A stretch of DNA of 64,000 nt from Pseudomonas abietaniphila (GCF_900100795.1 NZ_FNCO01000006.1:124001-188000); one strand, 5' to 3'. Positions 48,389 to 57,401 are shown, numbered from the stretch's first letter. Numbers and translations: made by a program. The notes: generated by a model from the letters alone, not told the origin.

Positions 48389-49570
48389 TCATCCCACCGC
48401 TCCCGACTCCCGCAGCGCCGCAATTTGATCTGCACTGAAGCCCACCTCCCTCAACACCTGCTCACTGTGGGCGCCCGCCGCGACGCCGATATGCCGTGGC
48501 GGCGGCAAGCCCTCCGAGAACTTCAGTGGGCAGGCCATCTGCGGCTGCGCGCTGCCGTCGCCTCTCGGCACTTGGGTAACCACCGCCCGAGCCTGGAGTT
48601 GCGGATGCTCGACGGCTTCTGAAAAACTCAGCACCGGCTCAACACAGGCGTCGATCTTCGCGAAACAGGCGTCAAGTTCCTCAAAGCTGCGGCGTTCGAA
48701 CTCGATGATCAGTTCCTGCTTCAAGGCCATCTGGTCCACCGATGCCGGCGACAGACCTCGTTTGGCCAGCTCAGGCCGGTCCAATGCCTCGCACAGCGCC
48801 TGCATGAACGCCGGCTCAAGGCTGCCCACCGAAAACCAGCGCCCGTCGCGGCTACGGTAGTAGTCGTAAAAGCTGCCGCCGTTGAGCATTTGGCCTTCGG
48901 GTTGCGGTTCGACGCCTGCCGCCAGCCAACCTGCCCCCGACAGGGCATTCAGGCTGAACGCGCAGTCGGTCATGCTGACGTCGACGTACTGGCCCAGCCC
49001 GGTCTGAGTGCGCGCCACCACGGCTGCCAGCAGGCCAATCACGCCGTGCAGCGAACCGCCCGCCACGTCGGCGACCTGCACCCCCAATGGCAACGGCCCG
49101 CTGTCCTTGCGCCCGGTGTGGCTGGCCAGCCCCGCCAGCGCCAGGTAATTGATGTCATGCCCGGCGCGCTCACGGTAAGGGCCTGTCTGGCCGTACCCGG
49201 AGATCGCCACGTAGATAAGCCTCGGATTGATCGCCTTCAGCGCTTCATAACCGATCCCCAGACGGTCCATCACGCCGGGACGAAACTGCTCCAGCACGAT
49301 GTCGTATTCCGCGACCAGCCGTTTGACCACCTCGATTGCCCGAGGCTGTTTGAGGTCCAGCGCCAGACTGCGCTTGTTGCGGTTGAGGTAGGCGTGGCTG
49401 GCCGACACACCTCGGTCATGGGGAGGGAGGACGCGAAGCAGGTCAAGTCGGGTCGCTGATTCAATGCGCAACACCTCGGCGCCCATGTCCGCGAGTAACA
49501 GGGAAGCGAACGGGCCAGGCAACAGCGTGGAGAAATCGAGGACTTTGAGCGAAGACAGCGGACCTTGCAT
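48389..49570 (-). CDS. CaiB/BaiF-family (class III) CoA-transferase
   Basis: 393 residues. Starts MQGPLSSLKVLDFSTLLPGPFASLLLADMGAEVLRIE. The catalytic aspartate is D139 in RAGHDINYLALAG. Resembles alpha-methylacyl-CoA racemase and formyl-CoA-transferase-like proteins; substrate unknown. Lies downstream of dctA, past that gene's terminator. Confidence 0.87.
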   Translation of the reverse strand: MQGPLSSLKVLDFSTLLPGPFASLLLADMGAEVLRIESATRLDLLRVLPPHDRGVSASHAYLNRNKRSLALDLKQPRAIEVVKRLVAEYDIVLEQFRPGVMDRLGIGYEALKAINPRLIYVAISGYGQTGPYRERAGHDINYLALAGLASHTGRKDSGPLPLGVQVADVAGGSLHGVIGLLAAVVARTQTGLGQYVDVSMTDCAFSLNALSGAGWLAAGVEPQPEGQMLNGGSFYDYYRSRDGRWFSVGSLEPAFMQALCEALDRPELAKRGLSPASVDQMALKQELIIEFERRSFEELDACFAKIDACVEPVLSFSEAVEHPQLQARAVVTQVPRGDGSAQPQMACPLKFSEGLPPPRHIGVAAGAHSEQVLREVGFSADQIAALRESGAVG

Positions 49571-49666
49571 GCGACGGCTTCCCTGATGATCGGCGAATGG
49601 GATCAGAGTAGGCAGTGGCGCGGCATGGGGCAATGACGCAAGACGCCATCCGCTTTGACGCCGATC

Positions 49667-49740
49667 AGATAATCGCGGGCAAGCGCGCGCCTACAGAGAA
49701 TTGCGGGCATCTGTGGGAGCGCGCTTGCCCGCGAGACGTC
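49667..49740. repeat. REP-like fragments (family B)
   Basis: CGCGGGCAAGCGCGCGCCTACA followed by a second arm CTGTGGGAGCGCGCTTGCCCGCGAGACG; an outward-facing arrangement with about 17 nt between arms. Confidence 0.8.
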
Positions 49741-49769
49741 GGCTCAGGCGCTAAAAATTCCAGCCAACA

Positions 49770-49805
49770 AAAAGCCCGCCCGAGGTTTCCCTGGGGCGGG
49801 CTTTT
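49770..49805. terminator. Rho-independent terminator of dctA
   Basis: Perfect 12-bp arms AAAAGCCCGCCC / GGGCGGGCTTTT with a 12-nt loop, T-runs on both strands. 24 nt after the dctA stop. Confidence 0.95.
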
Positions 49806-49828
49806 CACATCAGCCTGAAGCTAACCGA

Positions 49829-51163
49829 TTACGAACGACCCACTGGTGCAGGGCCTTCGGCCACGCCCAGATCATCTTCATAACGGGTTTCTTCGATGGC
49901 ACGACCGCCAGAGGCCAGTTCGGCTTCCATTTGCGGAACGTCCAGCTCTTTCACCCACTTGGCGACAACCAGCGTTGCCACGGCGTTACCGACCAGGTTG
50001 GTCAGTGCGCGGGCTTCCGACATGAAGCGGTCGATACCCAGGATCAGCGCCAGACCGGCCACCGGCAGGTGACCCACGGCCGACAGCGTGGCCGCCAGCA
50101 CGATGAAGCCCGAACCGGTAACGCCCGCAGCGCCCTTGGAGGACAGCAGCAGCACCAGCAGCAGAGTGATCTGGTGGGTGATGTCCATGTGGGTGTTGGT
50201 CGCCTGAGCGATGAACACCGCCGCCATGGTCAGGTAGATCGAGGTGCCGTCCAGGTTGAACGAGTAACCGGTCGGGATCACCAGACCCACGACGGATTTC
50301 TTGGCGCCCAAGCGCTCCATCTTGATCAGCATGCGTGGCAGCGCCGATTCAGACGACGAGGTACCCAGCACGATCAGCAGTTCTTCGCGGATGTACTTGA
50401 TCAGCTTCAGGATGCTGAAACCGTGCGCGCGGGCGATGCTGCCCAGCACCAGCAGCACGAACAGCAGGCAGGTGATGTAGAAGCACAGCATCAGTTGACC
50501 CAGCTGCACCAGCGAGCTCACGCCATAAGCACCGATGGTGAAGGCCATGGCACCCAGCGCACCCAGCGGCGCCAGTTTCATGATCATGTTGATGATGTTG
50601 AACATGACATGGGCGAAGCGATCGATGAAGTCCAGGACCGGCTTGCCGTAGGAGCCCAGGCGGTGAAGCGCGAAACCGAAAATCACCGAGAACATCAGCA
50701 CTTGCAGGATGTCGCCGTTGGCGAAGGCGCCGACGATGGTGTTCGGGATCACGTTCAGGATGAAGCCGATCACGCTCTGGTCTTTACCTGCGGTGACGTA
50801 GGCAGCGATTTTGGAGGCGTCGAGGGTGGAGACGTCGACGTTCATGCCGGCGCCCGGCTGAACAACGTTGACCACGACCAGGCCGATGAGCAGCGAGATG
50901 GTGGAGACGATTTCGAAGTACAGCAGCGCGTAGCCACCGGTCTTGCCCACGGATTTCATGTTCTGCATGCCAGCGATGCCGCTGACCACGGTGCAGAAAA
51001 TGATGGGGGCGATGACCATTTTGATCAGTTTGATGAACCCGTCACCCATCGGTTTGAGGGCTTTACCCGCGTCGGGGTACCAGTGACCGATGGCAATACC
51101 GATGATGATGGCAACGATCACCTGGGCATACAGGGATTTGTAGATTGGCTGACGAGTCGTCAT
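49829..51163 (-). CDS. dctA: C4-dicarboxylate/proton symporter DctA
   Basis: 444 residues, DAACS family. Uptake of succinate, fumarate and malate. Seen: helical segments throughout, the [10 protein letters not shown] serine-rich motif, [19 protein letters not shown] and the [17 protein letters not shown] signature. ATG at 51163 with ribosome site GAGGAAAC. Transcribed from a sigma-54 promoter about 130 nt upstream. Confidence 0.96.
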   Translation of the reverse strand: MTTRQPIYKSLYAQVIVAIIIGIAIGHWYPDAGKALKPMGDGFIKLIKMVIAPIIFCTVVSGIAGMQNMKSVGKTGGYALLYFEIVSTISLLIGLVVVNVVQPGAGMNVDVSTLDASKIAAYVTAGKDQSVIGFILNVIPNTIVGAFANGDILQVLMFSVIFGFALHRLGSYGKPVLDFIDRFAHVMFNIINMIMKLAPLGALGAMAFTIGAYGVSSLVQLGQLMLCFYITCLLFVLLVLGSIARAHGFSILKLIKYIREELLIVLGTSSSESALPRMLIKMERLGAKKSVVGLVIPTGYSFNLDGTSIYLTMAAVFIAQATNTHMDITHQITLLLVLLLSSKGAAGVTGSGFIVLAATLSAVGHLPVAGLALILGIDRFMSEARALTNLVGNAVATLVVAKWVKELDVPQMEAELASGGRAIEETRYEDDLGVAEGPAPVGRS

Positions 51164-51288
51164 TGCAGTTTCCTCAAGAGCATCGCTTGCATCATTCCTG
51201 ATGTCACGACGCCTAAAGTGCGAACCCACCTGCTCGGAGGGATTTGTTTTTGTCGAGCTGCGCGGAGCAGACCTCTGCGCCTTGTATC

Positions 51289-51303
51289 GCAAGCCCCGTG
51301 CCA
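51289..51303 (-). promoter_or_regulatory. Sigma-54 promoter of dctA
   Basis: On the minus strand: TGGCACGGGGCTTGC, an exact match to the TGGCACG-N4-TTGC consensus, with GG at -24 and GC at -12. It implies activation by an enhancer-binding protein such as DctD. Expected transcript start near 51278. Confidence 0.92.
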
Positions 51304-51380
51304 TTTATCGAAAATCCCCTGAAAGCCCCGAACGGCATGGACTGCTCAGTTAATACCCGCTAAAAACCCCCTGGCGCGAT

Positions 51381-51435
51381 GGCGGATTTCCGCCCATTCT
51401 CGACAAATTATCCCTTCCATTGGCGGGTATCCGCC
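51381..51435. promoter_or_regulatory. Paired palindromes, candidate enhancer sites for dctA
   Basis: GGCGGATTTCCGCC (51381-51394) and GGCGGGTATCCGCC (51422-51435), centres 41 bp (about four helical turns) apart, lying 80-130 bp upstream of the sigma-54 promoter. Spacing suits an activator such as DctD. They also lie before the AraC gene start. Confidence 0.6.
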
Positions 51436-51505
51436 TTGCCCCTGTGTCCGGCCACTGCCTACCATTCGTCTACGCACCCGCATCGACGCACACAACGAGC
51501 CCTCC

Positions 51506-52504
51506 ATGCGCCATCGAACCATCGCCAGCCATTTCGCCCGCGCCGTCCTGCACGGTGCGGCGCGGTATGGCCTCGATATCCAGCCGATTCTGGCGCAGGT
51601 CGGCCTTCAGCCAGAACTGTTGAGCGAGCCCAAAGCCCGTATCGCGCCAGAACAGTTCGCGCAGCTGATTCAGCGGGTGTGGCGGGCGCTGGACGACGAG
51701 TACATGGGGTTCGGGCTTGCGCCGAGCAAGCGCGGCACCTTCGCCATGATGTGCCACGCCTTGATTCACTGCCGCACGCTGGACAAGGCCTTGCAGCGCG
51801 GCTTCCTGTTTTACGGGCTGTTTCCCGACTCGCCGCGCCTGAGCCTGCAACGTGATGGCGATTGGGTGCGCCTGTGCCTGGACGACTCAAGCCTGCGCGA
51901 CCCGATGCATTTCCTGAGCGAGTCGCTGTTGGTGATCTGGCATCGCCTCGCCAGTTGGCTGATCGGCCAGCGCATTCGTCTGGAGCAGGCGACCTTCGCT
52001 TACGCCAGGCCCGCCCACAGCGCCGAGTACGACTTGCTGTTCGATTGCCCGATGCAGTTCGAGGCGCCACAGACCGCGCTGACGTTTCACTCGCGTTACC
52101 TGCAGCTGCCGCTGTTGCAGGATGAACGCACGCTCAAGCGCTTCCTCGAACGCTCCCCCGCCGACCTGCTGTCCCGACCGGATGACGGCGACAGCCTGAG
52201 CAGCCAGTTGCGTCGGCTGCTCAGTCGCGATTGCAACCAGTGGCCGGACCTGGAAACCGTGGCCGACCATCTGCACATCAGCCCACAAACCCTGCGCCGC
52301 CATTTGCGCGACGAGGGCACGAGTTTTCAGGGCCTGAAGGATGAGCTGCGACGGGACATGGCGATTTATCACCTGGGACAGGCAAACCTGTCGCTACAGG
52401 AGATCGCCGAGCAGCTGGGGTTTTCAGAGCCGTCGGCGTTTCATCGGGCGTTCAAGAAGTGGACGGGGCTGACGCCGGGGGCGTATCGGGCGCAGGAGGT
52501 GTGA
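51506..52504 (+). CDS. AraC-family transcriptional regulator (Arabinose_bd type)
   Basis: 332 residues. N-terminal domain (about 20-205) of the arabinose-binding/OruR-like type (ILAQVGLQPELLSEPKARIAPEQFAQLIQRVWRAL), C-terminal double HTH (about 235-330: DLETVADHLHISPQTLRRHLRDEGTSFQGLKDELRRDMA and LQEIAEQLGFSEPSAFHRAFKKWTGLTPGAYR). Divergent from dctA. Target unknown. The gene runs up to a single truncated TGTAGGAGCGCGCTT repeat arm at 52520. Confidence 0.88.
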   Translation: MRHRTIASHFARAVLHGAARYGLDIQPILAQVGLQPELLSEPKARIAPEQFAQLIQRVWRALDDEYMGFGLAPSKRGTFAMMCHALIHCRTLDKALQRGFLFYGLFPDSPRLSLQRDGDWVRLCLDDSSLRDPMHFLSESLLVIWHRLASWLIGQRIRLEQATFAYARPAHSAEYDLLFDCPMQFEAPQTALTFHSRYLQLPLLQDERTLKRFLERSPADLLSRPDDGDSLSSQLRRLLSRDCNQWPDLETVADHLHISPQTLRRHLRDEGTSFQGLKDELRRDMAIYHLGQANLSLQEIAEQLGFSEPSAFHRAFKKWTGLTPGAYRAQEV

Positions 52505-52544
52505 TGCGACACGATCACCTGTAGGAGCGCGCTTCAGAACACCC

Positions 52545-53888
52545 TCAAATCGCAAACTGAATCCTGAACGCCGCGCCGCCCAGTTCCGAATCCCCAAGCG
52601 TCAGCTGCGCGCCGTAGCTTTCGATGATGTCCTTGACCACCGCCAGCCCGATGCCCTGCCCCGGATTTTTCTGGTCCAGCCGCTCGCCGCGCTCCAGAAT
52701 CCGCGCGCGCTGGTCATGGGGCACGCCGGGGCCGTCGTCTTCGATGCACAATTCGTCGCCCATGATCGACGGCTGCCAGCGGACCCGCACTTCGCTCAGG
52801 CACAGGCGATAGGCGTTTTCCAGCAAGTTGCCGAGCATTTCCAGCAACGCGCCCTCCTCCATCTGCACCTGACAATCGTCCGGCAGATCGAGCACCACCT
52901 TCACCTGCTTGTCGCGGTAAACCTTCTCCAGCGTGTTGCACAGGCTCTCCACCACCGGCTTCAACGCCACGTGATGCCGCACCAGCCCACTCTTGCGCAG
53001 GCTGGCCCGCTGCAATTGATAGCCGATCTGCTGACTCATGCGTTCGATCTGCGATTGCAGAATGCGCGCTTGCTCCAGGTCTTCAGGGCGCTTGGCGATC
53101 TTCTCGCTGACACCCTGCAACACCGCCAACGGGGTTTTCAGGCTGTGCGCCAGATCGCCCAGGGAATCGCGGTAGCGAATGCGCTGTTCACGCTCGCTGC
53201 GCAACAGCCGGTTGAGCGAGCCGGTCAGGCGCAACAGTTCGCTGGGGTGTTTCTCGCTGAGCCCTTCCCGGGACCCGGCTTCCACCTGGTCCAGCTCCTG
53301 AGTCATGCCTTTGAGCGCACGCAAACCCCAGGTCAGGCCGACCCACAGCAAAATCAGCAGCACCAGCAACGCACCGCCGAAGCCCAGATAAAGCTTCTCG
53401 CGCAGGCCGGAAATGGTTTCCTGATACTCACGCACCGGCTGCAAGGCCACGATGCTGTACGCCGCGTTGCGCCCGCCAAGGAGTTTGATCTCCACGTCGT
53501 AAACGAAGAACTCTTCGCCGTTGGGCTGGCGAATCTTGGCGAACTCAGTACCCCGGCCGTCATAACGAGGCTGGTAATCGATGGCTTCATCCTCGGTCGC
53601 CCGGGAACGCCACACCAGCTTGCCGGCGCGGTTATAGATGTAGCCGAGCAAACGGCTGTCAGGGAGGCTGAATTGTTCGCCGGGGAGCAACGCCGGCATC
53701 AGCAGCCGATCGTCTTCAACCCGCGCGGCGGAGATCAGCGTGGTCACGTCCGAGGCCAGACGTTTTTCGATGGAGCTTTCAAGCGCCAGACTGAAGGCGC
53801 TTTGCAAGGCAGGCAGCATCAACAACATGAAAATGACCGCCAGGGTGGCGGCGGCCAGCATCAACCGTACGCGAAGCGAACGAATCAT
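52545..53888 (-). CDS. phoQ: Sensor histidine kinase PhoQ
   Basis: 447 residues. Two membrane segments (about 8-30 and 168-190) around an acidic periplasmic domain (EDDRLLMP, EDEAIDYQPRYDG), HAMP, HisKA with H248 in LAHSLKTPL, and a HATPase domain with NLLENAYRL and GQGIGLAVVKDI. Length and domain order match Pseudomonas PhoQ, sensor of low Mg2+ and cationic peptides. Overlaps phoP by 4 nt (ATGA). Confidence 0.93.
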   Translation of the reverse strand: MIRSLRVRLMLAAATLAVIFMLLMLPALQSAFSLALESSIEKRLASDVTTLISAARVEDDRLLMPALLPGEQFSLPDSRLLGYIYNRAGKLVWRSRATEDEAIDYQPRYDGRGTEFAKIRQPNGEEFFVYDVEIKLLGGRNAAYSIVALQPVREYQETISGLREKLYLGFGGALLVLLILLWVGLTWGLRALKGMTQELDQVEAGSREGLSEKHPSELLRLTGSLNRLLRSEREQRIRYRDSLGDLAHSLKTPLAVLQGVSEKIAKRPEDLEQARILQSQIERMSQQIGYQLQRASLRKSGLVRHHVALKPVVESLCNTLEKVYRDKQVKVVLDLPDDCQVQMEEGALLEMLGNLLENAYRLCLSEVRVRWQPSIMGDELCIEDDGPGVPHDQRARILERGERLDQKNPGQGIGLAVVKDIIESYGAQLTLGDSELGGAAFRIQFAI

Positions 53889-54562
53889 CGACAGCGCTCA
53901 GTGAACAGGTAGCCCAGACCGCGCACGGTGTCGATCGGCTTGAATCCGTCGGGACCTTCCAGCTTGCGACGCAACCGGCCGACCAGCACCTCGATCACGT
54001 TCGGATCGCGCTCGTCGTCGTCCGGGTACAACTGTTCCATCAAGCGCTCTTTGGGCACCACTTGCTGATGGTGGCGCATCAGGTATTCCAGAATCCGGTA
54101 CTCATAGGCCGTCAGCGCCAGCGGCTGTTCATCCAGCGACGCCTGCTTGCGGTTGAGGTCCAGCAACAGCGGACCGGCCACGATCGTCGACTGGGTAAAC
54201 CCGCTGGAGCGACGCAGCAAAGCGTTCATGCGCGCTTCGAGCTCTTCGAACTGAAACGGTTTGACCACGTAATCGTCGGCCCCGGCGGCCAGGCCTTCGA
54301 CCTTGTCCTGCCAGTTGCCGCGGGCGGTCAGGATCAGAATCGGGAACGCCTTGTTCTGCGCACGCAGCTGACGAATCAAGTCCAGACCACCCATGCCTGG
54401 CAAGCCCAGATCAATGACCGCCAGATCGTGATTGAACTGGCCGGCCTGATACAACGCCTCCTCGGCATTGCCCACTGCCTCGACCACATGACCGCTTTCG
54501 GTCAGACGGGTCTGCAAGTGATGACGCAACAGGGCTTCATCTTCGACAACCAGCAGTTTCAT
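53885..54562 (-). CDS. phoP: Response regulator PhoP
   Basis: 225 residues, OmpR family. Phospho-acceptor D51 in LAVIDLGLPGMGG, DDYVVKPF lysine, winged-helix with LTAYEYRILEYLMRHHQQVVPKERLMEQLY and VIEVLVGRLRRKLEG. Follows a small exported-protein gene by 57 nt, probably in one transcript with phoQ. Confidence 0.95.
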   Translation of the reverse strand: MKLLVVEDEALLRHHLQTRLTESGHVVEAVGNAEEALYQAGQFNHDLAVIDLGLPGMGGLDLIRQLRAQNKAFPILILTARGNWQDKVEGLAAGADDYVVKPFQFEELEARMNALLRRSSGFTQSTIVAGPLLLDLNRKQASLDEQPLALTAYEYRILEYLMRHHQQVVPKERLMEQLYPDDDERDPNVIEVLVGRLRRKLEGPDGFKPIDTVRGLGYLFTERCR

Positions 54563-54619
54563 GACGCTCTCCCGGGCACAGGCATACCTCTCGATGGGTG
54601 ATCCTTGGACGCTGACGAC

Positions 54620-54874
54620 TTACAACCGGTGGTAGACGGGCAAATAGCTGTCGGGGCTTTCAGTCAGGCTCGTCGACTGCGCAGCATACGCCGCGCTCAT
54701 CGCGGGCGCCGCGTCAGACAGTTTAGCCGTGCTTGCCATCATTATTCCTGTCAGTTTTTTATGGCTTCTGGCGAAGTCGGTGCGCGACACATCGACATTA
54801 CTCTCCGCCGCCTGAGTCGCGGCGCTGCCGCCCAGAAACGCCAAGGCCAGAAAAAACTTGTTGAAATTCAGCAT
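54620..54874 (-). CDS. Small exported protein upstream of phoP, 84 residues
   Basis: Signal peptide MLNFNKFFLALAFLGGSAATQA, mature part about 60 residues beginning AESNVDVSRTDFARSHKKLTG, rich in Ala, Ser and Thr, ending DSYLPVYHRL. A strong ribosome site CCGGAGGAC lies 7 nt before ATG. It occupies the place of oprH in P. aeruginosa but is not a beta-barrel. No known function. The promoter in front carries 11-bp-spaced repeats, so it is probably the first gene of an autoregulated phoP operon. Confidence 0.82.
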   Translation of the reverse strand: MLNFNKFFLALAFLGGSAATQAAESNVDVSRTDFARSHKKLTGIMMASTAKLSDAAPAMSAAYAAQSTSLTESPDSYLPVYHRL

Positions 54875-54918
54875 GTGCAGGTCCTCCGGCGCCAGGCGCC
54901 TTGTTGGGTACGGGACCG

Positions 54919-54974
54919 AGAATACGCAGCAGGCGCTGAACCCCTCCTGAACGCGGTCTGAACCCGCGCTGAAC
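54919..54974 (-). promoter_or_regulatory. Candidate PhoP-box array and -10 of the small gene-phoPQ operon
   Basis: Four GTTCAG repeats (minus strand; complements at 54936, 54947, 54958 and 54969) with exact 11-bp spacing, then a -10-like TATTCT (complement at 54919-54924). The last repeat overlaps where a -35 should be. OmpR-family activators, PhoP included, bind such tandem repeats. A fifth CTGAAC lies out of phase at 55000. Confidence 0.78.
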
Positions 54975-55060
54975 ATCCGGGCAATGGGCGAGTCGGAACC
55001 TGAACAGCACAATCGTCTAGGCTCAATGCCAGACGCGTCCCTCAACAGAAGGAGAACACC

Positions 55061-55867
55061 ATGCGGCTGCTGATAGCGTTCACCCTCATGTGCCTTGCGA
55101 GCATCGCTCAAGCCGAGGTCAAAACCCGCACCCTCGATTACCAGAGCGCCGACGGCACCAAGCTGGTCGGCTACTACGCCTATGACGACGCGATCAAGGG
55201 CCCGAGACCCGGCATCGTGGTGGTTCACGAATGGTGGGGCCTGAACGACTATGCCAAGCGCCGCGCCCGCGATCTGGCTGCGCTGGGATACAGCGCCATG
55301 GCCATCGACATGTATGGCGAAGGCAAGAACACCGAACACCCGAAAGACGCCATGGCCTTCATGCAGGCCGCAACCGCCGACGCGGGCGCCTCGAAGAAGC
55401 GCTTCGATGCCGGCCTTGAGCAGTTGAAAAAACAGCCCGAGACCAACCCACAGAAACTCGCGGCCATCGGCTATTGCTTCGGTGGCGCCGTGGTACTGGA
55501 CGCCGCACGACGGGGCGAACCGCTGGACGCCGTCGTGAGTTTCCACGGCGCCCTGACCACCAAGACCCCAGCGAAGGAAGGGGTGACCAAAACGCCGATG
55601 CTGATCGAGCACGGCAATGGCGACACCATGGTGACCGCCCAGAACGTCGCCGACTTCAAGAAGGAAATGGACGCTGCCAAGGCTGACTACAAGTTCGTCG
55701 GCATCGACGGCGCCAAACACGGCTTCACCAACCCCGACGCCGACAAACTGAGCCACGGCGACCATGGCGGGCCGGACATTGGCTACAACAAAGCGGCTGA
55801 CATGAGCTCGTGGGCGGACATGAAGGCGTTTCTGAAAGAGCAGTTTGCGAAGAACTCGACGATGTAA
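55061..55867 (+). CDS. Dienelactone hydrolase-family protein, exported
   Basis: 268 residues. Signal peptide MRLLIAFTLMCLASIAQA then an alpha/beta-hydrolase with VVVHEWWGLNDYAKRRARDLAALGYSAMAIDMYG. The nucleophile is cysteine C139 in GYCFGG, as in dienelactone hydrolases; Asp in GDTMV and His in AKHGFTNP complete the triad. A periplasmic location is unusual for an enzyme of chloroaromatic degradation; the real substrate is unknown. Divergent from the phoP operon. Confidence 0.88.
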   Translation: MRLLIAFTLMCLASIAQAEVKTRTLDYQSADGTKLVGYYAYDDAIKGPRPGIVVVHEWWGLNDYAKRRARDLAALGYSAMAIDMYGEGKNTEHPKDAMAFMQAATADAGASKKRFDAGLEQLKKQPETNPQKLAAIGYCFGGAVVLDAARRGEPLDAVVSFHGALTTKTPAKEGVTKTPMLIEHGNGDTMVTAQNVADFKKEMDAAKADYKFVGIDGAKHGFTNPDADKLSHGDHGGPDIGYNKAADMSSWADMKAFLKEQFAKNSTM

Positions 55868-55882
55868 TCGCTACAGCCCTTT

Positions 55883-56308
55883 ATAGGAGCGTGGCTTGGT
55901 GCGGGCCGCGCTTGGATGAATGCGGTGGGCCAGCGTTATCTATGGCGACTAAAGCACCGCATTCGCTGCCCTCGTAACCTCGGACGTCTCCTACAGGTAT
56001 TGGCGGTGTTCCGGAAATCTGAGGCAGGCATCGAACCAGTGGGAGCCGGCTTGGTGCGGGCCGCGTTCGGACGAATGCGGTGGGTCTGCAACATCAATTT
56101 TGGCTGACCCACCGCATTCGTCCGGATTGCGGCCCATACCCTCGTAACCTCGGACGTCTCCTACAGGGTTCGCGGCGCTCCCAAGGCTTGAGCATGACGC
56201 CGATACTGTAGGAGCCGGCTTGCTGGCGAATGCGGTGGGTCAGCCGCATTGATGCTGAATGACACACCGCATTCGCTGCCCTCGTAACCTCGGACGTCTC
56301 CTACAGGG
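55883..56308. repeat. Three tandem mosaic REP-like elements
   Basis: Copies at about 55883-55999, 56037-56165 and 56207-56308. All three right halves end in CCCTCGTAACCTCGGACGTC then TCCTACAGG, while the left arms belong to different families (TAGGAGCGTGG, GGGAGCCGGCTTGGTGCGGG, TAGGAGCCGGCTTGCTGGCG). They fill the 544-bp gap before pcpS. Confidence 0.88.
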
Positions 56309-56411
56309 ACCGAGTTGATGCATAAATCTGTGCACCGACCTCAGACCTGTGCCGGCTTGCTGGCGATGCGGTACACGCGGTCATTGATGATGACCCCATT
56401 CCCCCGGCAAA

Positions 56412-57146
56412 ATGCCGCCCATGACCCACTCCCACGACCTCCCGCCCTGCTGCCCCACCCTCACCCCTCACTGGCCACTGCCCCAGACATTGGCGAATGT
56501 GGTGTTGGTCAGCAGCCCGTTCGACCCGCAGAAACTCGCCGACGGCGATTTTCAGCGTTGCCTGATCGAGCCGCCCGCGAGCATTCAGCGCTCGGTCGCC
56601 AAACGTCAGACGGAATTCCTGGCCGGTCGTCTGTGCGCCCGGGAAGCCATGCGCCGGCTCGACGGCCGTCTGCATGTGCCCTTGATCGGAGATGACCGCG
56701 CACCGGTCTGGCCGCAAGACCTGTGCGGCTCGATCACCCACAGCACCGGCTGGGCCGCCGCCATCGTGGCCAACAAGCAGCATTGGCGCGGGCTGGGCAT
56801 GGATGTGGAACAGGTGATGAGCAGCGAACGCGCTTCGCGGCTGGCGGGTGAAATCCTCACGGCCGATGAACTGCAGCGCATGGCGGACGGGCCTGAACAT
56901 CAGGTTGCGTTGCGGGTCACGCTGACCTTCTCGCTGAAAGAAGCGCTGTTCAAGGCGCTGTACCCCATCGTGCTCAAACGCTTCTATTTCGAAGACGCCG
57001 AGTTGCTGGAATGGTCGGAAACCGGCCATGCACAGCTGCGCTTGAAGATCGACCTGTCGCAGGAATGGCACAGCGGCAAGGTGCTGGATGCGCAGTTCAG
57101 CGTGCAGGGTGGGCAGTTGTTGAGTCTGGTGGCGATCGCGAACTGA
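56412..57146 (+). CDS. pcpS: 4'-phosphopantetheinyl transferase (PcpS/EntD type)
   Basis: 244 residues. Transfers phosphopantetheine from CoA to carrier proteins of fatty-acid and siderophore synthesis; Pseudomonas has a single enzyme for both. Seen: AKRQTEFLAGRLCAREAM, GSITHSTGWAAAIVA, the Mg-binding GMDVE and FSLKEALFKALYP. Very like P. aeruginosa PcpS. ATG at 56412 or 56421 are both possible; neither has a strong ribosome site. Confidence 0.92.
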   Translation: MPPMTHSHDLPPCCPTLTPHWPLPQTLANVVLVSSPFDPQKLADGDFQRCLIEPPASIQRSVAKRQTEFLAGRLCAREAMRRLDGRLHVPLIGDDRAPVWPQDLCGSITHSTGWAAAIVANKQHWRGLGMDVEQVMSSERASRLAGEILTADELQRMADGPEHQVALRVTLTFSLKEALFKALYPIVLKRFYFEDAELLEWSETGHAQLRLKIDLSQEWHSGKVLDAQFSVQGGQLLSLVAIAN

Positions 57147-57175
57147 TCCAAAGCTTAAGGCCACCGCCAATCCCC

Positions 57176-57266
57176 CTGTGGGAGCGAGCGGGACCGAACG
57201 AATGCTGAGGGCCAGACACATCACCGCTGAATGACACTCCGCGTTCGTCAGCAAGCTGACTCCCAC
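57176..57266. repeat. Degenerate REP-like pair
   Basis: CCTGTGGGAGCGAGCGGGAC on the left and AGCAAGCTGACTCCCACCGG on the right; the arms match only at their ends. Confidence 0.6.
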
Positions 57267-57307
57267 CGGTTTGATGCACAGCCAGCCATGGATGCATTGA
57301 ACTCAGA

Positions 57308-57400
57308 TCTGTGGGAGCGAATTCATTCGCGATTGGCCGGCAGGGTCGACATCTGCAGGTCGTCTGCCAGATGCTTCGCGAATGAATTCGCTCCCACAGA
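57308..57400. repeat. REP pair (family A)
   Basis: TCTGTGGGAGCGAATTCATT ... GAATGAATTCGCTCCCACAGA between the convergent pcpS and fhuF genes. Confidence 0.9.
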
Positions 57401-57401
57401 T

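Noticed and set aside
55868..56411. Possible CRISPR array because of three repeated blocks
   Set aside because: The blocks are imperfect palindromes of about 100-130 bp with mosaic arms, unevenly spaced; no short identical repeats with spacers and no cas genes.
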